Both the position numbers and the translations under genes were made by a program. This document shows positions 43,780 through 55,984 of a stretch of 64,000 nucleotides of DNA, in pieces. A model generated the notes under the pieces. It was not told where the DNA came from. It made no database searches and was given only the letters and a program-made list of their open reading frames with translations. The DNA comes from Rhipidocladum racemiflorum (lineage: Eukaryota; Streptophyta; Magnoliopsida; Poales; Poaceae), in NCBI GenBank assembly GCA_036346355.1, contig CM070591.1:23482001-23546000 (forward strand), read 5' to 3'. Each line of letters opens with the position of its first letter. The stretch's first letter is position 1.

Positions 43780-44836
43780 ATGTTGATCCTATTTTGAAAT
43801 CTATTTTGATTTAACCTATTGCATGCTAAGTTCAAATAGAAAAATACTTTATTTAAAAATGGGGGATTAGATAAGTATCAATTTGCTGTATGACACCTTG
43901 ATTATCTAAGTATGTGCCATGACCCCTTGTCACCCTAGTTGTGGTTTACTAGTTGCACATTATTAAGTTGCCAACATGGGTTTTAGACCGTTGTAGTATA
44001 CTGCTTAGACCTGCTACGTGCTCATGACATGATTTTGGACAATCAAATGCTAATATTGACTTAATGATATATTGAACCTGTTTTGGAAAAGTATCATGTG
44101 ATGTTGATGGCACGTGGTGCATGGTAATCAACTGGGGTTTGATAAATAGTTTTCGGCCAAGGCATGTGGCAAGAGTAATCAGTGGGCCGCTTGTGGCATT
44201 GGGGATGTTGATTTGGTTCTTGGGTAGTCTTGCCCTGGTCACCCTAAGGACTTAACCTTGCAAGCCTTTGAACTTGGTCTAACGTGCAACCACATGTCCA
44301 GAATGGGACGGACCTAGTTGACTAAGTTGTCGATAACGCACTGTGGGACCTCGGGAGGTCAACTACACCCTTTGTGTAAGTTGTACGGGGAGCGCATCTG
44401 GCCGAGGCCAGTACCCATCTAACGGTTGATTGGCCTAGACTTCGCCTTAGCTAAGGGAAGGGTTAGTGCGCAATAACCGGGAGGACCACTTGTATTGTTA
44501 GAGGTTTCCAAAGACTTTGTTACGGAACTTCGCCTTTGTGGTGTTTGACTGTATCTTGTCGGTAAAGTGCATAACCTCTGCAGAGTATAGAATCTATTCG
44601 AATAGCCGTGTCCGCGGTATTGGACATCGCTCGGGAATTACAGTCAAGGGTTAGATTTTCTCAAAAATAACTTGGAATTGAAAGGTTGGGTTGGATTAAT
44701 AATGATGTTGGAAATGTGGATTAGGATGGGAAAAATGTTTATTAAACTTCTTGAAAGGTTATCTATGCTTTACTTGTTTCTACTGCTTTCGAATCTACTT
44801 ACATTACTTGTCAAATGCTGTTTACTGCAAATATAC

Positions 44837-46866
44837 TGTAACACCCTACAAATCTAAACTGTCGTACAAGAAAATTTCGACAGCATCTCTCCTAAAATTA
44901 GGACAAAACGGAATCGACAACAAGATTCATAATAACCATTATAAACAGGAATAACATAAAAGCATCAATACTAGAGATAACAAGTCTAAATCAACCAGAA
45001 AACAAACATAAACGTAAAACAGCTCCAAAGAGGATATCAACAGGTCTGTGATTAATAAAATTTCAGCAAGCTAATGAATTATTAAATGCACTAGTCCATG
45101 TGATTCGTGATGACCCTGGAGGGTTGATTGTGCTACTAAGCCCACCCTTCAAGCTTACGACTCGCGAGAACTACCTGAAAACAACAAAATAACAAGGGGT
45201 GAGATTGGGTAATCTCAGCAAGCGGAACAACTTCTAACGAATAACACAGCCACAGTAAAACTAGCATACCAAATTCCTCATGTCCAATACCACATTATAG
45301 AGTCCACACAACCTCAGTAAAATGCATATGATTGTGCACATGCTTATGCCATGATCCTCCTCACCGTGCCCTTTCTCAGGAACACACGGTGTTGTACTGC
45401 ACGGTCTTGATCGCGCCGGGCGTCGACAAACTTCCAATGCATGATTATGCAGTTAATGCTTCATGCATAAATACATGCATAACTTCCCACTCTGAATTCA
45501 CATGCTTGCATACCATCAAATAACATGGATAGAATGCGAACATCATTGAGATAGAATATCTCCACAATTCATCTTGCAAATAACATCTTTCTTCATTCTT
45601 ACTCATGATTCAAAAGCCAAACAACCATATCACAATGCAGGATAGGATATTGTAATCTCATAAACAAGTAGTTAAACCATGTAGGTGTGCTGCAATTAAG
45701 GTTTATATTGAAGACGAAACAAATAGCGAGTTATAGTTTAGCAAGACCGCTACTTCCACTTGCCATTACCAACGTGGATGACGAACTTAGTTGCGTCCAG
45801 AAGGGGCACCACCTGTACAAGTATTATTTCAGTACATAGTGACATCACAAATGATCAAACAACTCGAATACACGCTTCCTAATCCCCGCTCCCTTCTTAA
45901 GCGCCAAAAACCCCAATCTGTCCGGGTCAAACAGCAGCACCCTCTCTTCACAATTTCGTATATTTTTTTATACATATCATAAAAATACAAAAAAATTACA
46001 GTAGCTAGATATTGACGAGATCTACAACTTTCATGAAGATCACAAATTTCAATTCCACTGTTAAATAAGCCTAAACAAACGTCCAACACAGTGGACAAAA
46101 TCTGTTTCCAGATTCTGTCTGTCATCTTGCAACAGCGATAACTCTCAGACCGACGCCCCAAAAATTCTGAAAAAATTACAGAAGCTAGATCTCGACGTTA
46201 TCTACAACTTTCTAGTTATAGGTTTTTGCAGGAAAAAGCGTCTATGCCATGTAAAACGCGAAATAATCCGCGCTGCACAATCTCCCCTTCCAAAAACAGC
46301 ACCACGTGAACATCTACCCTTTTCCCCCATCAAGATCCATCTAAAACACTCACCACCAGATATAATACACTCCTAATCCCTAGGTAGAACAGGGGTAAAA
46401 GATTGGGAATTTTACCTTGAGTTTTCCCTTGAGAACCCACGAAAAACGCGCGACGATTCCCGAAACGGAAATCTGCTCGTCCTCCACGCCTCCACGGATC
46501 CTCTTCTCGCTTGCTCCTTCGCGTTTCGCGGTGGATCTTGAGCCACCACGCAAGGGGAGGAAGAAGAGGGGTGGTGTGGCTGCTAGGGGAGGAAGGGGGG
46601 TGCCCTAGGGCTTTTGGGGGGGTGACACCCCTTTTATATGGTGGACCGGCCCACTAGGGGAAAAGAGAGAGAGGTGGGGAGGGGATTCGCAGCCCAGGCC
46701 CAGGTTTTCCTCGGCCCACTGTTTCTAGCCCGACAACTCCAAATTTAATATTAATACGCCGGATAAACTTCAATTATTTCATCCCCCGACAAATCCTTCA
46801 TTCCTCTCCCGAAACAAAAGCAGGAAAAGGAACCCTAGAATCGCTATGACGCTCTAAGGCATCACA
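44837..46866 (-). repeat. N1 3' LTR (2030 bp)
   Basis: Plus-strand ends TGTAACACCC...GGCATCACA; on its own strand TGTGATGCC...GGTGTTACA. Inside it, two imperfect copies of an ACAGTAGCTAGAT...CTACAACTTTC stretch occur near 46000 and 46180. The 110-codon ORF at 45829 also appears in the other copy only because the LTR is duplicated. Confidence 0.93.
46631..46638 (-). promoter_or_regulatory. TATA box in the N1 3' LTR
   Basis: TATAAAAG followed by GGGTG on the minus strand. Confidence 0.7.
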
Positions 46867-46880
46867 TTCTCCCCTCCTTA
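46867..46880 (-). other. N1 polypurine tract
   Basis: TAAGGAGGGGAGAA directly before the 3' LTR on the minus strand, preceded by GGACGAATCCTTT, as is usual after the integrase gene of chromoviruses. Confidence 0.85.
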
Positions 46881-46939
46881 AAAGGATTCGTCCCCGAATC
46901 TACTCCTCTTTGCTACGGAACCTTAAAAAAAAGGAAGGC

Positions 46940-47090
46940 AAAATGGTAATCAACACTTTACCTTCAGCATCCTCAAAAAGTGTAGGATACTTCTTCCGCA
47001 TCTGGTCCTCAAGTTCCCAAGTTGCATCCCGCTCAGACTAATTGGTCCCCAAATCTTTCATTGGACACTAACACGAACTATTCCCCTATT
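46940..47090 (-). pseudogene. N1 relic of a chromodomain C-terminus
   Basis: On the minus strand the reading SERDATWELEDQMRKKYPTL, followed by FEDAEGK, matches the end of chromovirus integrases (compare T4 SEATWEREEDLKKEFPSLF). Upstream a few residues (PMKDLGTN) continue, with two stops, after which no similarity is visible. It is the only trace of pol in N1 and shows descent from a coding chromovirus. Confidence 0.75.
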
Positions 47091-49177
47091 AAAAAAAGGA
47101 CACCTATTAGGTGAATCTGGTATCGATCTGGAATCTCAACTCCCACTTCTCTCTTCAACCCGATCGCGAAACTCCGCATTCCAATCTCAACTCCTCTACC
47201 ACAGTTCGTCAGATTCGACGACGCGAACCATGTGAGACACAACGCTCTAGGTAAGTCTCTAAATCAACCCAAACACAAACTCCTATCTCCTACAAGTGAT
47301 TGATCTTTTACAAAAAGAACCAATATCCACCCTTACCAACGACAGAGATAGCCTACTTTACAACCAGGGTCCGTACATCCGCAGAAACAATAACAACCGA
47401 ACACAATCACTACGGTTGACACAAACTCGCTCGAACCCAGCGACAAAAAGTTCCAAAAAAATAATGTAATTACCTGCAACTTCCAAGTTGTCCACTACTA
47501 AATTAAGCAACCCCACCGAGGAACACATCAATGAAAACAATTCTCCAAAAAGGTTTGAATTGAGTCATACACAACCTTTCTTTACTCTTCACTTTTAAAC
47601 TACTTACGATCGACCCACACTAGTTTTCCCTTGTAAGAAGGTTTCGCCTTCACATTCTTCCACCCAAGGACCAGGGCAAGGAGTACAATCCTTGAATATA
47701 CTCAACCATAACATAAACATTCATTTTCTTACCCCAAGCTTGAACGTAAAAGAAATCTTAATTCTCACTAACACAACGAACGACAATCACCACCTTTAAA
47801 CCAAAAGGCTGAAATTCACATACACGTGAACTAAAATTGGAAGTGGAACTGCATTGAACCAAAAACACCAAAAAAATAAAAATTTCTTCGGGAGAAGCTC
47901 TATTCAAAAGAGAAACACCATGAAAGTCTTCTGCAAATGCATTTCACTTTTACCAAAACAAATCATCTCACTTTTATCCAAGGCCAAGCAATTCGTAAAA
48001 GAAACCGATCAAGGAATTAAATGCTTCCACACAACCACCATCTCTTTTTCCTTAAAAGGAACCAAACTCACTTCCCAACAGAAAAAATTGTTTCAACCAC
48101 GAATATCGCTCATGTCACAACCGTAAGAATCGTCTCTTAAACTAAAACTGTCAAACACCTCACACCACAACACAACTCTAGCCCAAAATAGAAATACAAA
48201 TATTTCCAGATCATGAAGTTCCAAAACTTACATTGGATTAGCTACTTCTTTTAATCAACAATGCAACCGATAACTCGACCTTGAAAACTATGGACACAAA
48301 TAAAGCATACATCCTTGAGCATAAATTTCGCATTCATAACTTAAGCTAGTTTTCTTATCAAAGACGAATGAGCAGCGATATTTAATAGAATAACATTCCA
48401 AAATCTCCACAAATTACTTCAAGGTTAATCATTCTTTTGTCCTTGTTTTAAGCCTCAAAATTAACCCACATTTGTCGTAATCATTCTAAATTTAGGGAAA
48501 CTCAAACACAAGACAAAGAATACTTTGACCGAAAGTATTCAACCCAAATATCAAACAGACAAACCAATCCATATGAATTTTTTAATCATAAGTTCAGCAT
48601 AACTCCCGCCATCTATACTATTCCACTACCCTTACCATTTAGATTTCAATATTCCCTATTTACTCATTGAGAAGGCCCATCAGGATTTAACAACAACTAC
48701 ACAACAAATTCTTACTCTTATTACCTTTTCCACAATTATAAATAAAGTTCATTGTGCTTATCAAAAACACATCCAACCAACACTACCTCATCAAGATCCC
48801 CACGGAGCAGCCTAACCTATAACATCATATTCTAAATTTGAAAGGCAGTGCTTCAACAAGTCTTTCAGCATGATGAACCTATAAATTCCATACCACATAC
48901 GCGTCAACATCTCGACAATGGAAATTTATTCACCTAAAAGATGACTCAACAAGTAAATATTATCTCAACAAGGCACAAATCGTAAATAGAACTTTAAAAC
49001 ATACATTTATTAAGGACAAAATCACGCGTCATGCTAACTATCCATGGTTCACTCCATCACAACATGTTACAATTTCCCCCATTTTAACAAAGGTTTTCAA
49101 CAATTAATCTAAACAGTTACCACCACTACTGAGTCATCAATATCAATAATTGGCATAATTGTAAAACAACAACATTG

Positions 49178-49420
49178 CTTTTAGTTACCCTATCCATAGG
49201 CTATGACAAACTGTCACTACACAACATACTCCAACTATGTAAAATAGATTGAATAATTTAAGCCATCAAAAGCTCTTAAAACAACAACGTTAAATTAAAT
49301 TTAAATTTTTTTTAGCTACCCTATACACGGGTTATAGCAAAATTGCCACTCCAAGACATACTCCAGCCTTTTTTTTAAAGTGAACTGAATAGGTTAAATC
49401 ATCACAAAGCTCTTACGGCA
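49178..49420. repeat. Two diverged tandem copies (about 130 bp) in the N1 interior
   Basis: TTTTAGTTACCCTAT...ACATACTCCA...AAAGCTCTTA recurs as TTTTAGCTACCCTAT...ACATACTCCAG...AAAGCTCTTAC. Each copy carries the same order of landmarks. Confidence 0.7.
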
Positions 49421-51115
49421 ATGGCAAAAACTTATGTCTTCCCAATTGATATCGATACTAGCATTATTGGAACACAACTGCATACTTCCGAATCTACTTA
49501 TATTTTGCATAGTCATAAATATCATCTCTAATCACCTTCCAAGTTAAAGTCTCTAGCCATAACGTTTAAATTTCTCTACTAACACGTTAAATTAGATCAT
49601 CTTTAAACAACCAAAGATGGTTTCTTTAACAATATCGGTAGTCCACCATTACAATTAAATTGTTCTACCGACCTTATATTAAAATGTCTCTAAATAACCC
49701 ACCAATTTTCTATTACCTTCACAAGAGTTTACATCATCTTAATGTTCTAACTACGCATCAAGATTTAAAGCTTTAAACATTGTCCATGGTCAAGGGCACA
49801 TTAAAATAATGCAATAAATCCTAAGCATGCACATTAACACATTCAATCATTATCGCTATAGAGCAATCTACAATACTAGAAGTTTATTTAATCTCAAGCT
49901 AAAGATAACAATTACATCTTAATTGATTCAACTCACAAATTAACTTAGAAGTACATTATTCCATAAACCACATTGTTACATACTACGTAACACGTACATA
50001 AAATTTCTAAACACCGTCATGGGTCACCTACCCTTGACAAACAGGAGTCAATCCCTAACATTCAAAAAAACAAACACTGTTCTATATCAAGAACAAACAC
50101 CGATTAAAATTTCTTATTTTCATGCAATGGAGAAAAGCAATATCCATACATAAATGCAAGAGAGCTCGACCCTCAAATGTCCAATCATAGTAGCCAAAAC
50201 TCTTCAAGAAATCCAAAACCTACACTTTCCACAAAGGAAGACGGATGCAAAAGGGAAGACCAAATGTCCAACTAAAATTTTCCGATAAAGATTCAAACTT
50301 AGCTCCATCCAGCTTGATCTGCAACAGGAGAAACTCCAACCCCTTCTTTTTAAAAAAAAATCGGAAACAACAACCACGTAAATTTCCTCCCAACGACAGT
50401 CCATCACAATAAATCAGGTGCCAAAGCAAAATTGTGACCAAAAGACGCGCAACGTAGAACTCTTCTTCTGTGTCTTCACTCAAAGGAGACAAAACCACAA
50501 ACCGCCAAAAGGACAATCAGCGAGTGCTCAAAACTAAGCATTTTCCTCGGTTTCGAACCAACCACATACCTAGAAAACCAACCAAAACCGACCGTCAACA
50601 CGGTAAAGAACATCCGAAGGAATCCATCACCAACCTCTTCTATTTGACTCCAGTCACTACCCGATCTACGACAGACACAGATAAGTACTCTTTCCCTACA
50701 GGGGTTTAATAGTTCTTCGGTGGTGACTCTACCCGGCCACACCGTCAAACCACAGCCTCACTACAAACAAAAGGTGACCGAAACCCTTCGGCACCACAAC
50801 CACACTTTATCACAAATGAAGCAACTCAATCAAATCTATCATAAATATAGCATTATACATCATCAAAAGTAGCATTCAACAACAAAGCTTAAATTCAACC
50901 TTTAAGCATAAGGCAACGATACCCATACCCTTTCCTCAGTGCATCCATGTGTGTCAAATTTTAAATTAGTGATTCCACTTACACAAGTTTTAATGTTGCT
51001 ATCCTATGACAAAATTTTAGTTAAAACCTAGGCCATGTTTCTAAGTTATTCCACATCACATTTTAGTTGTATCCTATAGTATGACACTAAAAATAGACAT
51101 TCGAAGACCTACAGC

Positions 51116-51129
51116 CGCCTCGATACCAA
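51116..51129 (-). other. N1 primer-binding site
   Basis: TTGGTATCGAGGCG on the minus strand, one base from the LTR end. It is a TGGTATC initiator-Met type site with changes after position 7. It fixes the orientation of N1. Confidence 0.75.
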
Positions 51130-51130
51130 C

Positions 51131-53152
51131 TGAACACCCTACAAATCTAAAGCTCGTACAAGAAAATTTCGACAAAGATCTCTCCTAAAATTAGGACAAA
51201 AGCAGGCGACAACAAGATTCATAATAACCATTATAAACAGGAATAACATAAAAGCATCAATACTAGAGATAATAAGTCTAAATCAACCAGAAAACAAACA
51301 TAAACGTAAAACAGCTCCAAAGAGGACATCAACAGGTCTATGATTAATAAAATTTCAGCAAGCTAATGAATTATTAAATGCACTAGTCCATGTGATTCGT
51401 GATGACCCCGGAGGGTAGATTGTGCTACTAAGCCCACCCTTCAAGCTTACGACTCGCGAGAACTACCTGAAAACAACAAAATAACAAGGGGTGAGATTGG
51501 GTAATCTCAGCAAGCGGAACAACTTCTAACGAATAACACAGCCATAGTAAAACTAGCATACCAAATTCCTCATGTCCAATACCACATTATAGAGTCCACA
51601 CAACCTCAGTAAAATGCATATGATTGTGCACATGCTTATGCCATGATCCTCCTCACCGTGCCCTTTCTCAGGAACACACGGTGTTGTACTCTGATCGCGC
51701 CAAGGCGTCGACAAACTTCCAATGCATGATTATGCAGTTAATGCTTCATGCATAAATACATGCATAACTTCCCACTCTGAATTCACATGCTTGCATACCA
51801 TCAAATAACATGGATAGAATGCGAACATCATTGAGATAGAATATCTCCACAATTCATCTTGCAAATAACATCTTTCTTCATTCTTACTCATGATTCAAAA
51901 GCCAAACAACCACATCACAATGCATGATAGGATATTGTAATCTCATAAACAAGTAGTTAAACCATGTAGGTGTGCTGCAATTAAGGTTTATATTGAAGAC
52001 GAAACAAATAGCGAGTTATAGTTTAGCAAGACCGCTACTTCCACTTGCCTTTACCAACGTGGATGACGAACCTAGTTGCGTCCAGAAGGGGCACCACCTG
52101 TACAAGTATTATTTCAGTACATAGTGACATCACAAATGATCAAACAACTCGAACACACGCTTCCTAATCCCCGCTCCCTTCTTAAGCGCCAAAAACCCCA
52201 ATCTGTCCGGGTCAAACAGCAGCACCCTCTCTTCACAATTTCGTATATTTTTTTATACATATCATAAAAATACAAACAAATTACAGTAGCTAGATATTGA
52301 CGAGATCTACAACTTTCATGAAGATCACAAATTTCAATTCCACTGTTAAATAAGCCTAAACAAACGTCCAACACAGTGGACAAAATCTGTTTCCAGATTC
52401 TGTCTGTCATCTTGCAACAGCGATAACTCTCAGACCGACGCCCCAAAAATTCTGAAAAAAATTACAGAAGCTATATCTCGACGTTATCTACAACTTTCTA
52501 GTTATAGGTTTTTGCAGGAAAAATAGTCTATGCCACGTAAAAGGCGAAATAATCCGCGCTGCACAATCTCCCCTTCCAAAAACAGCACCACGTGAACATC
52601 TACCCTTTTCCCCCATCAAGATCCATCTAAAACACTCACCACCAGATCTAATACACTCCTAATCCCTAGGTAGAACAGGGGTAAAAGATTGGGAATTTTA
52701 CCTTGAGTTCTCCCTTGAGAACCCACGAAAAACGCGCGACGATTCCCGAAACGGAAATCTGCTCGTCCTCCACGCCTCCACGGATCCTCTTCTCGCTTGC
52801 TCCTTCGCGTTTCGCGGTGGATCTTGAGCCACCACGCAAGGGGAGGAAGAGGAGGGGTGGTGTGGCTGCTAGGGGAGGAAGGGGGGTGCCCTAGGGCTTT
52901 TGGGGGGGTGACACCCCTTTTATATGGTGGGCCGGCCCACTAGGGGAAAAGAGAGAGAGGTGGGGAGGGGATTCGCAGCCCAGGCCTAGGTTTTCCTCGG
53001 CCCACTGTTTCTAGCCCGACAACTCCAAATTTAATATTAATACGCCGGATAAACTTCAATTATTTCATCCCCCGACAAATCCTTCATTCCTCTCCCGAAA
53101 CAAAACCAGGAAAAGGAACCCTAGAATCGCTATGACGCTCTAAGGCATCACA
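51131..53152 (-). repeat. N1 5' LTR (2022 bp)
   Basis: Copy of 44837-46866. Its inner end reads TGAACACCC where the other has TGTAACACCC, a one-base loss at the LTR terminus. Confidence 0.92.
52917..52924 (-). promoter_or_regulatory. TATA box of the N1 5' LTR
   Basis: TATAAAAG on the minus strand, about 230 bp into the LTR, identical to the 3' copy. Confidence 0.72.
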
Positions 53153-53157
53153 TATAC

Positions 53158-53611
53158 CTTGAGCCACTCCTTTGTATTAAGCCATGCATGTAGTATATTA
53201 GCTGCATTCTGTGCATGACTTGCTGAGTACCAAGTACTCACCCTTGCCACCCTACAACACCAGTTGAAGAGGAGACTACACCAGCTTTGGAGGAGGAGCT
53301 CCAAGAGGATCCGTCTACTTAGGGAAGCGAGCCCAGTCAGTTGCCTGTGGTATACTGGATGGCGCCACGAAGTTATTTGATTTTCCGCTGCTACTATTTT
53401 CTCTCTTAATAAGTTTTGCCCTGCGAGGCGTACATTTGTGACTTGACCATAAGGTCGAGTAACTTGATTAGTTATTTAAATAAAGTACTTTATTAGTATC
53501 GAATGGTATGATTGTGATATTTACCGATGTTAAGACTGTGTGCACTAGCGCGTTCCTGGACTAGTGTTGAATACACAGAGGGTCCGGATTTGCAAATTCG
53601 GGGTCCCGACA
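53158..53611 (+). repeat. T4 5' LTR, segment 2
   Basis: Remainder of the 5' LTR after N1, matching 62250-62703 and ending GGGGTCCCGACA next to the PBS. Confidence 0.93.
53536..53578 (+). other. Conserved U5 hairpin, T4 5' LTR
   Basis: Outer stem CTGTGT/ACACAG, inner stem GCACTAG/CTAGTGT with a terminal G-T pair, 12-nt loop, 5-nt bulge. It ends 33 bp before the LTR end. Confidence 0.78.
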
Positions 53612-53615
53612 GAGG

Positions 53616-53628
53616 TGGTATCAGAGCC
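53616..53628 (+). other. T4 primer-binding site
   Basis: TGGTATCAGAGCC, 4 nt after the LTR; initiator-methionine tRNA type. Confidence 0.93.
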
Positions 53629-53826
53629 ATACTGACCGTAGGCTCAACCCTAAGCTAGAATGGTCGTAGTGAGGATAAAACCTATTTTCTAAAAGCTAAA
53701 AATTTGTCAAGATAAGAAAAGACATCTCGACTTACCCCTTCTCTCTTTCCTTGTCTCTTGCTGAATATTCCCTTACCTTGTCACGATTTAAAATTTCGAG
53801 TTCTTACGTGAGCACTCTCGTGACAG

Positions 53827-54594
53827 ATGGAGGGAGAGTTCAACTACGTTGATCTGGGAGTTGGTCACGCTGCAGAACTTTGGCATATGCTACAAACTCT
53901 CGGAGATTTTGAGAAGCCCCAATACCAAGTGGAAGTGATCAGACAAGCGGGATTGATCAAGGCTTGTGATGTAAAGATTGAGGTACCTGCTAGGAAGAAG
54001 GGCCCAGGCAATCGCCCGATACACTGCACTGCCAGGAGATCTACAATGCAGATGGGTATCCAAGAAGTATCACGATGAGCAATGCGGCACATTACCCGTA
54101 TCTACGCCAGAGAGTTGGAGAGCACGGTGCTCCGTTATCACCCCCGCAGCAATAACCTTCTTGACCCGAAGGCGATTCAGGATGAGGATGCCATGGTTAC
54201 ACAGTTGGCACGACTTGTTGTCGCCCAGGAGGATGTACTCGACGATACAAGCAAGGAGCTACAGAAGGCCCGCAAGGAGATCACGACAGAGAAGAACAGA
54301 TGGCGGGAAGCTCAAGAGTATGTGTCACACCTTCTGCGAAGGATTGACGAGTTGGAGATGACTTTGTACGGACTGTAACTGAGCCAAGATTTCGAGCTAC
54401 ACGAGCCAGATCCGGAGGAGTCGGATCTCGATGAGGACATCGCCTCTTCGACTACCACAGATGACACAGCTTGCTTTGGACATGGCAATCGTTTCGCGCC
54501 TATGCCGCAGATCCGTACTCAGGCCGTGGAGGTTTTCGATGAGTGGCGTAGGTTCTATAGTGAGACTCCTTCGCCGAGTCGCGTCATAGAATAA
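53827..54594 (+). pseudogene. T4 ORF0: extra ORF between PBS and gag
   Basis: A span of 256 codons from the ATG at 53827 (MEGEFNYVDLGVGHAAELWH) to TAA at 54592-54594 (after SPSRVIE). The start directly follows GTGACAG in T4 as in T1 and T2. Parts: N-terminal aromatic/acidic segment; PQYQVEVIRQAGLIKACDVK; basic linker; MQMGIQEVSR, followed in T4 by TGA where T1 and T2 have Arg; the helix AMRHITRIYARELESTVLRY; a coiled-coil-like region (TSKELQKARKEITTEKNRW, SHLLRRIDELEMTLYG); then, in another frame, an acidic tail and a conserved end (EVFDEWRRFYSETPSPS). Function unknown and no named family recognised. Three copies with the same order argue that it was once a real gene of this element group. 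Confidence 0.78.
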
Positions 54595-54828
54595 AGAGTC
54601 ACCCTTTAGGCGTTAGACTCCAGTGTTAGTTCGATTTGGATTTTCATTGTTTGCTGAGTGTGCAGTATGTGTTGCAAGGCCCTTAGGCATTGTAAGCAAC
54701 CATACCAAGTTATTAATATCAACAATAAAGTTAGACCCTAAAGTTACACCTTTGCCCCGCATAAGTTCCATATTACTTGTCTATTCTTGATTCCCCCTCA
54801 TCTCTAAAACTTAGAACAAATCGATGTG

Positions 54829-55984
54829 ATGGTGAATACCCGCGAAACTTTGGAAGTAATGGAAGTGGTTCTCGCCAAAGAAAACCCCAATGATGGAGCA
54901 CCAAAGACCGCCAGTTGATATGCAAAATTTTGGAGCATTTCTTGCTGCTCAGACTTAGTTGATGCATGCTATGATGCAACAAATGCAACACGTCACTGCT
55001 CAGGCCATAGCTAATCAAGTCAATCAGGGACAACGCCAGAATACAAGACTGTCAGAGTTCATGAGAACTCACCCACCCACTTTCTCCGGGAATGCCAATC
55101 CATTGGAGGCCGATGATTGGTTAAGGTCAATTGAGAGGAAGCTACACATAGCTCAATGCATAGGAAATGAGAAGGTACTTCACGCTTCTCATCGCTTGGA
55201 AGGAACAAATTACGAATGGTGGGAGAATTTCTGTACACGCAAGAGAACCCTCAAGACATCACTTGGGAAGAGTTCACTACCGCATTCCGCCAAGATCACG
55301 TGCCTGAAGGAATCATGGATCTTAAGAAGGAGGAGTTCAGAGCATCAAGCAAGGTAATCACCAAAGGGTCGACTACTGAACAAGTTCACACAAATAGCAC
55401 GCTTACGCACCTGAGGATGTAGCGACAGATAAAGCCGATACCTCGTTTTATGAAGGGACTTAACTCAGATTGCAAGTAGGATTGATCACCCACACCTTTC
55501 CAGATTTCCAAGAATTGGTGAATAAGGCGCTTATTCTTGAGGACAAAGCGCAAGGAACTGGATGAGAACGAGAAGCGCGAGAATGCAACAAACAGGATCA
55601 CGCCAGTGGAACGCAATGGCGTCGAGAGTTGCACCAAATCAATTTTTCAGATTCCAGCCACGAATGCTACAAGGACACCGTCACCAGCACCAAGACCAGA
55701 ATCGTAACTACTGCACCCAGCCCCGCTTCGAACGCCGCTCCGTAGTCGGCAAGGAACAAAGAAGACGCCGCTACAATCAGCAACGAGCCAGGACACTTTG
55801 CCAACAGCTTGTCCAAAGAAGACAGCAGGAGTGACCCGATTCGCTTCAATCTAGGAACCACCCCAGCTAGGACGCCAAAGACCAGAGTCACACCCTGCAT
55901 CGTGGTGAGAGGCCGAGTCAACCATGTCACCGCAGATGCACCGCGAATGCTACAGACGTCGTCTTGGGTAAGTTACTTGTTAAC
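54829..55984 (+). pseudogene. T4 gag
   Basis: The ATG at 54829 opens the MVNTRE start shared with T1 and T2. A stop (TAG, 54957) precedes MHAMMQQMQHVTAQAIANQV. The capsid is in frame from 54959 (RTHPPTFSGNANPLEADDW, SIERKLHIAQCIGNEKVLHA), then moves through other frames (ENPQDITWEEFTTAFRQDHV; PEGIMDLKKEEFRA). The basic region and zinc knuckle (about 55750-55810, CYNQQRARTL where T2 has CYNCNEPG) are scrambled by small indels, so nucleocapsid function is lost. It is colinear with T2 gag. Confidence 0.85.

Larger units (their letters stand above)
41856..44836 (+). repeat. T4 5' LTR, segment 1
   Basis: The first 2981 bp of the 5' LTR. It contains the promoter and most of the leader. It ends with the TATAC target copy (44832-44836) where N1 entered; the matching place in the 3' LTR is near 62249. 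The 212-codon ORF at 42272 spans the TATA box and is not credible. Confidence 0.93.
44837..53152 (-). mobile_element. N1: non-autonomous LTR element (8.3 kb) inside the T4 5' LTR
   Basis: LTRs of 2030 bp (44837-46866) and 2022 bp (51131-53152) are flanked by TATAC (44832-44836, 53153-53157). PPT and PBS show it lies on the minus strand, so 51131-53152 is its 5' LTR. The LTRs differ by only scattered changes, so it is young. The 4264-bp internal region has no gag, protease, RT or integrase that I can see; only a worn chromodomain end remains next to the PPT. This is the layout of a large retrotransposon derivative mobilised by a helper. The rest of the interior is AT-rich with no convincing gene; ORFs up to about 98 codons near 50220-50748 are unrecognised. 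Confidence 0.9.

Noticed and set aside
45829..46161. 110-codon ORF on the minus strand, repeated at 52114-52446
   Set aside because: Both copies are the same place in the two N1 LTRs, so their agreement reflects LTR duplication, not selection.
50220..50748. ORFs of 90-98 codons near the PBS end of N1 considered as gag or a captured gene
   Set aside because: No gag motif, zinc knuckle or recognisable domain; length is within chance for this composition. Left as unrecognised.
53616..53628. tRNA-like sequence at the PBS sites
   Set aside because: Only 12-13 nt complementary to a tRNA 3' end; no cloverleaf. These are primer-binding sites, not tRNA genes.
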